DNA of 12,260 bases, taken from assembly GCA_031268115.1 (NCBI GenBank), contig JAIRXV010000099.1, positions 1 to 12,260 of the forward strand. The letters run 5' to 3'. The stretch comes from Bifidobacteriaceae bacterium. Lineage in GTDB: Bacteria > Actinomycetota > Actinomycetes > Actinomycetales > WQXJ01. This document shows, piece after piece, positions 6,530 to 12,260 of the stretch. How positions within the stretch are numbered: the first letter of the stretch is position 1; each line of letters begins with the position of its first letter. Position numbers and translations under genes: made by a program. The notes under the pieces are model-generated. The model was not told the origin of the DNA and ran no database searches. It worked only from the letters and a program-made list of their open reading frames with translations.

Positions 6530-7810
6530 CTAACCAATCAGCCCAAGAGCCCGAAGGAAGTCAGTCTGATCGATGTGCGGCAACGCGCCGAACCTCCCGT
6601 GTAGGTACCCAGACTCAAGATTCTGAGACTTCCGCACTCTCTCGCCCGCGAACTCCGCGAGCGATCCCAGCCGCGTTGAGCCATCTCGCCGTTTCTCGGT
6701 TAGCCAGACCTCGTCGCGGTTGAGATGGGTGAACAAACTGGTGTCGTGCGAAGTGAACACCAGTTGAGCACCCAGGGGATTGGTGTCGGGGCTGTGGAAG
6801 ATGCCCAGTAGCTGGGCGGACAACGTGGGGTGGAGGCTTGCATCCAACTCGTCCACCACGACAATCGAACCCGTGCGTAGGGCTTCAAGGGTTGGACCGA
6901 TAAGTTTGAACCAGGTTTGGGTGCCTTCTGATTCTTCGCTGAAATAGAGAGGCTCCTTACGGTCCTCTACCCGGTGGAACAAAACGACTCGACGCCGCCT
7001 CCGAGTTATTGAAGTTCCTGGCAACACAACGTCTTGTTCCTCCATGGTCACATCCTCAATGCCAAGGTCAGCTAGCCGAAGCAAGGCGAGGGCCTGGTCC
7101 CTATTGGCACGGTCAACCGGGGGCTGAGAATCTGCGTCCTCGAACAGGGCTTCCTGGGCGGGTTCCTCGAACCAGTGCATGGTCGTGGAGTGGAGCGCCA
7201 TCGTCGAGCTAAGTCCGCGACCCGAATACGGAAAGCGCCCAAACGTTCGGATTCGGAGCAACTGGCTGGCAAACCCTTGCACAAGTGGCTCGTCGTAACG
7301 GCGGGCCACGGACAAGGCCAGGGTCCTAGGCGTGAGTTGTCCTCTGGTGCCCGACAGCACGCCCAGCCCCCGCTGAAGAGTGAGTTCAAGCTCTTCTCGC
7401 TCGAACACCCTGCGCCGCTTCCGCTCCGGGTAGTGGAACAGCCCCTCGTAGATCACGCGATCGCGGGACAACTCCAGGACGTACTCGAAGCGGACATGGT
7501 TGACGGTCAGTTCCAACTCAAACGAAGTCGGTTTGCCTGCTTGCCCGCCGAAGGCAAAGGGGTCCACGGGAATCTCGTCGTCCCACGTGCGCAGCGAGTT
7601 GAAGACTGCGCTGCGCAGCCACTCGAACGCCGCGACGAGGTTGGACTTACCCGAAGCGTTGGGGCCGTATATGGCAGCGACTGGGAGCAGACTCTCACCG
7701 AGCATGGGTTCGGACCGCGCCTCGGGCCGGTCCTTGTCGATCGCAACCATGGACAACTCAACCGGGCTGGAGATGGATCGGTAGTTCTCCGCCTGAAACC
7801 TGATCAGCAT
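6530..7810 (-). CDS. AAA15-family ATPase of the RloA/AbiLi type (defence)
   Basis: A 426-residue SMC/ABC-like ATPase. It begins with the typical MLIRFQAENYRSI beta-strand. Walker A is GPNASGKSN (49-57), the signature-like loop is SEGTQTWFKL (294-303), Walker B is IVVVDELDASLHP (316-328) and the switch histidine is in FTSHDTSL (352-359). The C-terminus has YLHGRFGALPHID (402-414), a block shared by AAA15/OLD-like ATPases. No C-terminal Toprim nuclease domain is fused, unlike OLD; the nuclease-like part is the separate RloB encoded three bases downstream. All ATPase motifs look intact. The partnership fits the RloA-RloB/AbiLi-AbiLii defence pairs. ATG 7810 is the first start after an in-frame TGA. 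A GGAGG lies 12 bases upstream (too far to be ideal), and a TATGCT six bases upstream suggests leaderless initiation. Confidence 0.88.
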   Translation of the reverse strand: MLIRFQAENYRSISSPVELSMVAIDKDRPEARSEPMLGESLLPVAAIYGPNASGKSNLVAAFEWLRSAVFNSLRTWDDEIPVDPFAFGGQAGKPTSFELELTVNHVRFEYVLELSRDRVIYEGLFHYPERKRRRVFEREELELTLQRGLGVLSGTRGQLTPRTLALSVARRYDEPLVQGFASQLLRIRTFGRFPYSGRGLSSTMALHSTTMHWFEEPAQEALFEDADSQPPVDRANRDQALALLRLADLGIEDVTMEEQDVVLPGTSITRRRRRVVLFHRVEDRKEPLYFSEESEGTQTWFKLIGPTLEALRTGSIVVVDELDASLHPTLSAQLLGIFHSPDTNPLGAQLVFTSHDTSLFTHLNRDEVWLTEKRRDGSTRLGSLAEFAGERVRKSQNLESGYLHGRFGALPHIDQTDFLRALGLIG

Positions 7811-7847
7811 GAGTCAAGCATACCTCCAGACCGCGGGCAACGGTCAG
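7811..7847 (-). promoter_or_regulatory. Candidate leaderless promoter of the ATPase-rloB operon
   Basis: On the - strand, TATGCT (7822-7817) fits the actinobacterial -10 form TANNNT. It is followed by exactly six bases (TGACTC) and then the ATG, so the predicted transcript would begin at the start codon. A -35-like CTGACC lies at 7847-7842, 19 bases upstream of the -10. Leaderless mRNAs are common in actinobacteria. A GGAGG (7827-7823) directly abuts the -10, at 12 bases from the ATG, and would not be transcribed in this model. Confidence 0.5.
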
Positions 7848-7868
7848 AATTCGGCGGTAGCTTACGAA

Positions 7869-7901
7869 ATCTGCATCGTATCTGCATCTATGAGCGCTCA
7901 T
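7869..7901. promoter_or_regulatory. Direct repeat and palindrome upstream of the defence operon
   Basis: ATCTGCATC occurs twice, at 7869-7877 and 7880-7888 (11-base spacing, one helical turn). It is followed at once by the perfect 12-bp palindrome ATGAGCGCTCAT (7890-7901). The group lies about 60-90 bases upstream of the ATPase start, outside its candidate promoter. It could be a regulator site or recombination-related; no known regulator is matched. Confidence 0.4.
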
Positions 7902-8125
7902 TGCACCCGGAGGCCACGAACGGCGGTGTGAGGGATGTCCATCTGGGCACCGATCTTGCCCCGGGTCAGACCTGCGTTGCGGAGGGCTTTGACGCCGCTG
8001 GCGGCAGCGCCCGGATCGACCGGTGAAGGGAAACGACGCTGGGAAACGGGACCGGACGGAAGACAGGGGCCGGACGGGAGACGGCAGTCGATCCGATCCC
8101 GCGGACACGGCCCCCGCGGCGCCAT
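7898..8125 (-). pseudogene. Helix-turn-helix-like C-terminal fragment, possible gene remnant
   Basis: A 75-codon frame on the - strand ends 87 bases upstream of the ATPase gene. Its first 38 residues are low-complexity Pro/Arg/Ser sequence. The end, VKALRNAG then LTRGKIGAQMDIPHTAV, reads like a helix-turn-helix of the resolvase or transposase-orfA type (G-L-T-x-x-x-I-G-x-x-x-x-I-P-x-x-x-V). There is no convincing ribosome site at ATG 8125. It may be the surviving 3' end of a recombinase or regulator gene, or a small regulator translated from an unrecognised start. A coding role is uncertain. Confidence 0.35.
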
Positions 8126-8138
8126 CGCGAGATGGCGC
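8119..8138. other. 8-bp hairpin with GCGA tetraloop
   Basis: GCGCCATC and GATGGCGC pair exactly around a GCGA loop (a GNRA-type tetraloop). It lies 49 bases before the dehydrogenase start and overlaps the ATG of the helix-turn-helix fragment. It is not followed by a T-tract. It could be an RNA structure in the dehydrogenase leader, or an operator palindrome. Confidence 0.4.
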
Positions 8139-8187
8139 GGTCACGCTCCGCTTGCGGGGCGCCGCTCAGAAGAGTTGACTGGCCCGC

Positions 8188-9201
8188 GTGATTGGGGCAG
8201 TGATCCATGGACAAGGCGATGTCCGAGCCGAAACCCGGCCGGACCCGACCATCGCCAAGCCGACGGACGCCATCGTCCGCACGGTTGCCGCCTGTGTGTG
8301 CGGGTCTGACCTGTGGCGTTACCGGAGTCTGGCACCCGTGCCCGAGCCCAAGCCGATCGGTCACGAATACATCGGCATCGTGGCGGAAGTCGGTGACGCG
8401 GTGACGCGGGTCGAGCCCGGTCAGTTCGTCATCGGCGGCTTTCTGCACAGCGACAACACGTGTGCCCTGTGCCGCAAAGGCGCTCAGGCCAACTGCCTGC
8501 ACGGCGGCGGTTACGACGGCTGCCAGGCAGAGGCGATCCGCGTGCCCAACGCGGACGGCACGCTCGTGGCCACGCCCGGGGTGCCCGATGACGCCCTCAT
8601 CCCAAGCCTGCTGACCCTCTCGGATGTCATGGCCACCGGCTGGCACGCGGCCATCAGCGCGGGGGTAGGCCCAGGCCAGTCCGTCGCCGTGGTGGGCGAT
8701 GGCGCCGTGGGGCTTTGCGCGACCCTCGCCGCCGCTCAACTCGGGGCGGACCAGGTCATTGCCATGTCGCGCCATGAGACACGCCAACAGGTGGCGAGCG
8801 AATTCGGGGCGACCGCCATCGTGCCCGAACGCGGAGAAGAGGGAGCGAAACGCGTGCGTGCGCTGACCGATGGCGTCGGTGCGGACGCCGTGCTGGAGTG
8901 CGTGGGCACGGATGGCGCCCGTCAACAGGCCGTCGCGTGCGTCCGCGCCGGCGGGATGATCGGTGTGGTTGGGCTGCCGCACGGCGAACTGCCCAGCCAC
9001 GATCTGTTCTGGCGCAATGTCGGCGTGCGCGGCGGGCCAGCGCCAGTGCGGGCCTACCTGGAGGACCTGCTCAATCGCGTGTGGACCAGCCGTATCGAAC
9101 CGGGCAAGGTGTTCGATCTGGCGCTGCCCCTCAGCGAGGTCGCCGAGGCCTACCGCGCCATGGACGAACGCCGGGCGATCAAGGCGCTGCTCCGCGCTTA
9201 G
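8188..9201 (+). CDS. Zinc-dependent medium-chain alcohol dehydrogenase
   Basis: A 337-residue cytoplasmic NAD(P)-dependent oxidoreductase of the MDR superfamily. The GroES-like half carries VCGSDLWRYR (Cys38) and GHE (His59, Glu60) as catalytic zinc ligands. A structural-zinc lobe TCALCRKGAQANC has cysteines 92, 95 and 103, with Lys/Gly where many family members have another Cys. The Rossmann half has VAVVGDGAVGLCATLAAAQLGA (Gly170, 172, 175). The end LPLSEVAEAYRAMDERRAIKALLR is the standard MDR C-terminus. The substrate cannot be told; it could be an alcohol, polyol or sugar. GTG 8188 gives the canonical start VIGAVIHGQGDVR; the upstream AGAAGAG is a weak, distant ribosome site, and GTG 8200 is the alternative. 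It is followed on the same strand by the glycanase leader, which has its own promoter, so it is probably monocistronic. Confidence 0.9.
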   Translation: MIGAVIHGQGDVRAETRPDPTIAKPTDAIVRTVAACVCGSDLWRYRSLAPVPEPKPIGHEYIGIVAEVGDAVTRVEPGQFVIGGFLHSDNTCALCRKGAQANCLHGGGYDGCQAEAIRVPNADGTLVATPGVPDDALIPSLLTLSDVMATGWHAAISAGVGPGQSVAVVGDGAVGLCATLAAAQLGADQVIAMSRHETRQQVASEFGATAIVPERGEEGAKRVRALTDGVGADAVLECVGTDGARQQAVACVRAGGMIGVVGLPHGELPSHDLFWRNVGVRGGPAPVRAYLEDLLNRVWTSRIEPGKVFDLALPLSEVAEAYRAMDERRAIKALLRA

Positions 9202-9225
9202 GCGACCGCACCCCCTGCCCCACGC

Positions 9226-9254
9226 TTGACAGGTTGCCGAAGGGGCGCTAGACA
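9226..9254 (+). promoter_or_regulatory. Candidate promoter of the glycanase gene
   Basis: TTGACA (9226-9231), a perfect -35, is followed after 17 bases by TAGACA (9249-9254) as a modest -10. A second candidate -10, TAGAAT, follows directly but gives an over-long spacer. The expected start site falls near or inside the palindrome at 9260-9273, a classic position for repression. Confidence 0.6.
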
Positions 9255-9259
9255 TAGAA

Positions 9260-9273
9260 TGTTTACGTAAACA
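9260..9273. promoter_or_regulatory. LacI-family-type operator palindrome
   Basis: TGTTTACGTAAACA is a perfect 14-bp palindrome with a central CG, the symmetry and half-site style of LacI/GalR-family operators. It sits at the expected transcription start downstream of the TTGACA promoter and upstream of a secreted glycanase. This suggests sugar-relieved repression. The repressor is not encoded in the window. Confidence 0.65.
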
Positions 9274-9276
9274 CCG

Positions 9277-9292
9277 AGCGTCGCCGGACGCT
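9277..9292. other. Small hairpin just after the operator
   Basis: AGCGTC (9277-9282) and GACGCT (9287-9292) pair around a GCCG loop, near the predicted 5' end of the glycanase transcript. It could stabilise the mRNA 5' end. It is short enough to be chance. Confidence 0.3.
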
Positions 9293-9355
9293 TCCAGCAC
9301 TGCGATACCCATCCGCCTTCCGCTAGGAAGACTCACCACGAGGAGGTGTGAGTCG

Positions 9356-9517
9356 ATGCGACAGGCGCCGCCAGGCGCGCCGCCTCCCCACCAAGAGGCC
9401 GGGGCCGTCAGGAGCACCGCCCACGCCGCAGCAACACAGTTCGCAGCGCCTAGGGCGCCAGTGAATGACCGGCGTCCGACCGCGTCTGGAGGGAAGAGCG
9501 TAGCTCTGACCTGCTGA
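9356..9517 (+). CDS. 53-codon leader ORF in the glycanase 5' region
   Basis: ATG 9356 lies nine bases after a perfect AGGAGG (9341-9346). The frame reads MRQAPPGAPPPHQEAG and ends SGGKSVALTC at TGA 9515-9517. The composition is Ala/Pro/Arg-rich without a known domain. The Shine-Dalgarno falls in the 11-base loop of a 7-bp hairpin (GACTCAC 9330-9336 with GTGAGTC 9348-9354), so it would stay exposed. The ribosome site is better than that of the glycanase itself. It may be a regulatory leader peptide or an unrecognised small protein. Translation is plausible, function unknown. Confidence 0.4.
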   Translation: MRQAPPGAPPPHQEAGAVRSTAHAAATQFAAPRAPVNDRRPTASGGKSVALTC

Positions 9518-9534
9518 AACGCTGCAACTAACAC

Positions 9535-9565
9535 CTAGGACGGTGGTATTTCACCACCGTCCTAG
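9535..9565 (+). other. 13-bp perfect hairpin between leader ORF and glycanase gene
   Basis: CTAGGACGGTGGT (9535-9547) and ACCACCGTCCTAG (9553-9565) are exact inverted repeats around ATTTC. The hairpin begins 17 bases after the leader-ORF stop and ends 28 bases before the glycanase ribosome site. No U-tract follows. With the leader ORF it could form an attenuator or an mRNA-processing structure; it could instead end read-through from the dehydrogenase. Too symmetric to be chance. Confidence 0.65.
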
Positions 9566-9609
9566 CCCACTGTCCACGTCCCAGCTTTAGAACAGGAGTG
9601 TTCCCCCGC

Positions 9610-12260
9610 ATGGCTCTATCACGACGCGTTCGACACGTTGCGTCCGCTTGCGCAGCTGCCCTAACTCTCAGCGGCTTGACCGCTACGGCGATGATCGCCC
9701 CTCCCGCTTTGGCGGCCGATGCCACGCCGGTCACAATCACCCCCAACCCTTGGTATGCCTCCGAGCCTTTCGACGGTTGGGGTACCTCACTGGTGTGGTT
9801 CGCCAACGCCACCGGCAGCTACCCCGAAGAACTCCGCGAACCCTTCTACCAAGCCGTCTTCGGCGAAGACGGCCTCGCCCTGAATATCGCCCGCTACAAC
9901 ATCGGCGGAGAAGACGCCTCCGATGTCGTCGATTACCTGCGCAAAGGCGGCGCAATCGACGGCTGGTGGGCCGAGGACCCCGACGGCGCCCTCGGACTCT
10001 ACGGCGGAACCCCAACCACCCAGGCCAACCGCGCCGCCATCCTGGCGGCCTGGGATCCCGAAGACCCGACCCATTACGACTTCAACGCCGATCAAACCCA
10101 ACGCTGGTGGCTCCAACGCCTTGTCGAGGACGGCACCGCCACCAAGATCGAGGCGTTCGTCAACTCCTCCCCCTGGTTCATGACCAACAACGGCTGGGTC
10201 TACGGCAATGGCAACAGCACCAACGGCAACCTCAACTCCGATCCCGCGGCCTTAGCCAAGTACGTGGGCTATCTCGACACCGTGGTCAAGTACCTTGAGA
10301 ACACCTACGACTTCCAATTCACCACCCTCGAACCCTTCAACGAACCATCGCTCAGCTGGGGCGCCACGAACGGCCCCAACCGCACCGACTCGTGCCGCGC
10401 GGTAGGCGTCAACACCTGCCAAGAAGGCCAAAAGGTGACCCCTGCGGTCCAGGCCTCCGCGCTCGCCGCGTTGGCTAACAGGCTGGCACTGGACCCCAGC
10501 GACCCGACCCTCATCTCCTCCCCCGACGACACCAGCCCCGATGTCATGACCAGCACCTGGAACTCGTGGCCCGCCGCCGCGAAGGCCATCGTGGATCAGC
10601 TCAACACCCACACCTACGGCCAGAACCAGCGCCTACGCGCCCGGGACATTTCCAAGGCGGCCGATAAACCGCTGTACATGTCGGAAATCGAAGGGAACTG
10701 GGCAGGCTCGTGGAATCCGTTGTCCATGGGCAATGGTTTGGGAATCGCGCAACGGATGATCGATGACGTCCGCGAACTCGAATCCAACGCCTGGGTGCTG
10801 TGGCAGCCGGTCGAGGACTTCTACAACATGGAGCAGCCCGGGCCTCGGGGCGAGAACTTGAACTGGGGCGGCGTCTTCATCGACTTCGATTGCCAGCCCT
10901 ATCCGGACGGGGAGGGCGGGACCATTTACAAGTCTGCCCGCCGCGTGGCCGATGCCGGCGGGGACCACACCCTCGTAGGCCAGTGCGAGATCGCCTACAA
11001 CACCAAGCTCGGCGCCATCCGGAACTTCACCAAGTTCATCGCGCCCGGTGACTACATCATCCCCAGCACACAGTCGGGGACCACCATGAGCGCCCTCAGC
11101 GGATCGGGTTCCGAGCTGACCATGGTTCACACGAACTCCTCGGCCACGGACCAAGCGTTGACGGTGGACCTGTCCAAGTTCGGGCGCATCGCGCCTGGCG
11201 CGACGGCCACCGTTTACACCACGACTGCCCCGGATGCCGACGCCTCGTACACTTCCCTGGCCGATATGACCAAGAACTCGCTGGTCCCGCAAGAGCCGGT
11301 GCGGGTTGACCTTGCGAGTGCCAGTGTGACCGTGACCATCCCCGCGCAGTCCGTGACCTCCGTCGTGGTGAATGGCGTCTCCGGTGTTGCGCCGGAGGCT
11401 GCGGCCTTGACCGATGGCGACGACGTGTTCATCTCATCCACCCAGACCGGCCGGTATTTGACCGCGGGGGTCAGCGCCGCGACAAGCACCGCCTTCCCGA
11501 CCACCTCGGCCGAGGCGGCAGCGCAGCGTTGGACGGCCTTCGAGGCCCCGGCCGCCAATCAGACGGCCGCCAAGCGCTTTGTGCTCCAGGCCGATGACGG
11601 CCGGTTCCTGACCGCTGGAACCACCGGCAGTGCCACCGCTTTGACAACCTACGCGGATCTGGACGCCGCCAAGGCCGAGAAGGCCGCACAGTGGATCCTC
11701 AACACCGTGAACGGTGAGACCTACCAGTTCCTCAGCGCCAACCGCGTCTATGTTCTGCAAACCTCAACCGCCAACGCCAATGTGACGCTGGCGCTGTCGC
11801 CCACTGGCGCCGCGACAGCCGCTCAACTCTGGGGGGCGTCCGCGGCCCCGACTCAGGTCTCGGCGGCACCGGTCGAGCTTCAAACGCCGCAAGGGATTGC
11901 CCCGACGTTGCCGACCACCGTCATCGTCGCCTACAACACGGGCACCACCCAGGCGGTCCCGGTGACTTGGGACATGCCGGCCACGAACGTGTGGCGCCTG
12001 CCCGGTGAGGTTGTGGTCACGGGCACCACCGATCTGGATCCCTTCGGCTCGCAGCTCGATGTCACCGCAACCGTGGTGGTGGGTGAGTTCAGCACCGTGG
12101 ACCCGGCCTATCTCGCGGTACTCGCCGGTTCGACCGTGGACGCGGCCGTTGGCGCCTCGGGCATCCCGGGTCCGATCGCGGATCTCCTGCCAGGCACGGT
12201 GTCCGTTCACATCGGTGACAGCCCGGCCACCTTCACCACGCCTGTGACGTGGGATCTGTC
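9610..12260 (+). CDS. Secreted GH30-family glycanase with trefoil and Ig-like domains (3' end outside window)
   Basis: The frame is open from ATG 9610 to the window end (883 residues). A signal peptide lies at about 1-35 (RRVRH, hydrophobic core, ALA/ADA cleavage). The GH30 catalytic barrel with its beta-sandwich covers about 40-590. It contains FDGWGTSLVWFAN at 54-66, LNIARYNIGG, and VNSSPWFM. The acid/base is Glu245 in EPFNEPSLSWG and the nucleophile Glu359 in LYMSEIEGNW. The sandwich ends PAQSVTSVVVNGV. These motifs resemble GH30 subfamily 5 endo-beta-1,6-galactanases, which cut arabinogalactan side chains. A ricin-like beta-trefoil follows at about 604-742 (GRYLTAG, GRFLTAG repeats), then a bacterial Ig-like domain (Big_4 style) at about 752-826 (APTLPTTVIVAYNTG, VTWD, GEVVVTGTTD) and the start of another. 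AGGAG lies 11 bases before the ATG. Regulation is probably via the operator at 9260-9273. The exact substrate is inferred. Confidence 0.87.
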   Translation, partial: MALSRRVRHVASACAAALTLSGLTATAMIAPPALAADATPVTITPNPWYASEPFDGWGTSLVWFANATGSYPEELREPFYQAVFGEDGLALNIARYNIGGEDASDVVDYLRKGGAIDGWWAEDPDGALGLYGGTPTTQANRAAILAAWDPEDPTHYDFNADQTQRWWLQRLVEDGTATKIEAFVNSSPWFMTNNGWVYGNGNSTNGNLNSDPAALAKYVGYLDTVVKYLENTYDFQFTTLEPFNEPSLSWGATNGPNRTDSCRAVGVNTCQEGQKVTPAVQASALAALANRLALDPSDPTLISSPDDTSPDVMTSTWNSWPAAAKAIVDQLNTHTYGQNQRLRARDISKAADKPLYMSEIEGNWAGSWNPLSMGNGLGIAQRMIDDVRELESNAWVLWQPVEDFYNMEQPGPRGENLNWGGVFIDFDCQPYPDGEGGTIYKSARRVADAGGDHTLVGQCEIAYNTKLGAIRNFTKFIAPGDYIIPSTQSGTTMSALSGSGSELTMVHTNSSATDQALTVDLSKFGRIAPGATATVYTTTAPDADASYTSLADMTKNSLVPQEPVRVDLASASVTVTIPAQSVTSVVVNGVSGVAPEAAALTDGDDVFISSTQTGRYLTAGVSAATSTAFPTTSAEAAAQRWTAFEAPAANQTAAKRFVLQADDGRFLTAGTTGSATALTTYADLDAAKAEKAAQWILNTVNGETYQFLSANRVYVLQTSTANANVTLALSPTGAATAAQLWGASAAPTQVSAAPVELQTPQGIAPTLPTTVIVAYNTGTTQAVPVTWDMPATNVWRLPGEVVVTGTTDLDPFGSQLDVTATVVVGEFSTVDPAYLAVLAGSTVDAAVGASGIPGPIADLLPGTVSVHIGDSPATFTTPVTWDL

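Noticed and set aside
7175..8026. 283-codon + strand frame opposite the ATPase gene
   Set aside because: The - strand carries all ATPase motifs; the + frame is low in recognisable structure.
7966..9534. 522-codon - strand frame opposite the dehydrogenase
   Set aside because: Antisense frame in GC-rich DNA; the + strand has unambiguous MDR motifs and the - strand product has none.
9648..10298. Arg-rich 216-codon + strand frame inside the glycanase gene
   Set aside because: Out-of-frame shadow; the frame from ATG 9610 has a signal peptide and GH30 motifs.
9737..12210. Multiple - strand frames opposite the glycanase gene
   Set aside because: Gly/Arg/Val-rich antisense frames with no domain, explained by codon bias of the + strand gene.
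1..12260. tRNA, rRNA or known riboswitch
   Set aside because: I saw no cloverleaf, CCA-ended stem set or rRNA-like segment; the glycanase leader does not match a riboswitch class I know.

Overview
The window is 12.3 kb of high-GC DNA. GC-ending codons, GTG starts, CU044_5270-type anti-sigma partners, Pro/Thr/Ala-rich lipoprotein linkers and large secreted glycoside hydrolases all point to an actinobacterium (Actinomycetota). I cannot fix the genus. Assignments are by eye; no searches were run.

Left part (1-5762, genes on +). It opens with the 3' end of a leucine-rich-repeat protein: eight 22-residue repeats encoded by near-identical 66-base units. Next comes an ECF sigma factor overlapping by 26 bases a one-pass membrane protein that is probably its anti-sigma partner (CU044_5270 family). 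Then come three exported proteins: a secreted protein with four cysteines whose C-terminus resembles the DUF3298/RsiV/MPT64 fold, a lipoprotein with paired cysteines, and a diverged second copy of the secreted protein. The block ends at an 18-bp perfect hairpin. A 40-base dispersed repeat lies just after two of the stop codons. A reasonable reading is an envelope-stress or surface-sensing cluster, with the sigma/anti-sigma pair as the switch and the exported proteins as sensors, effectors or targets. That link is inference.

Middle part (5763-8187, genes on -). A two-gene operon encodes an AAA15-type (SMC/ABC-like) ATPase followed by an RloB-family protein. This is the RloA/RloB or AbiL (AbiLi-AbiLii) type of phage-defence module. 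It appears to have a leaderless promoter (TATGCT six bases before the ATG). Possible gene remnants or unexplained coding-like tails lie on both sides: a helix-turn-helix-like C-terminus upstream and an in-frame extension after the rloB stop.

Right part (8188-12260, genes on +). A zinc-dependent medium-chain dehydrogenase comes first. A 408-base leader then carries a candidate promoter, a 14-bp perfect palindrome of LacI-family operator type, a 53-codon leader ORF with a strong Shine-Dalgarno sequence, and a 13-bp perfect hairpin. It precedes a large secreted GH30-family glycanase (probably endo-beta-1,6-galactanase-like) with a ricin-like trefoil and bacterial Ig-like domains, which runs off the window. 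This part looks like plant or exopolysaccharide glycan use under sugar-responsive repression.

Two real coding regions are open at the window edges: the LRR protein (2-586) and the glycanase (9610-12260). The most notable candidates for follow-up are the duplicated DUF3298-like/lipoprotein cluster beside the ECF sigma pair, the structured glycanase leader, and the ATPase-RloB defence operon.
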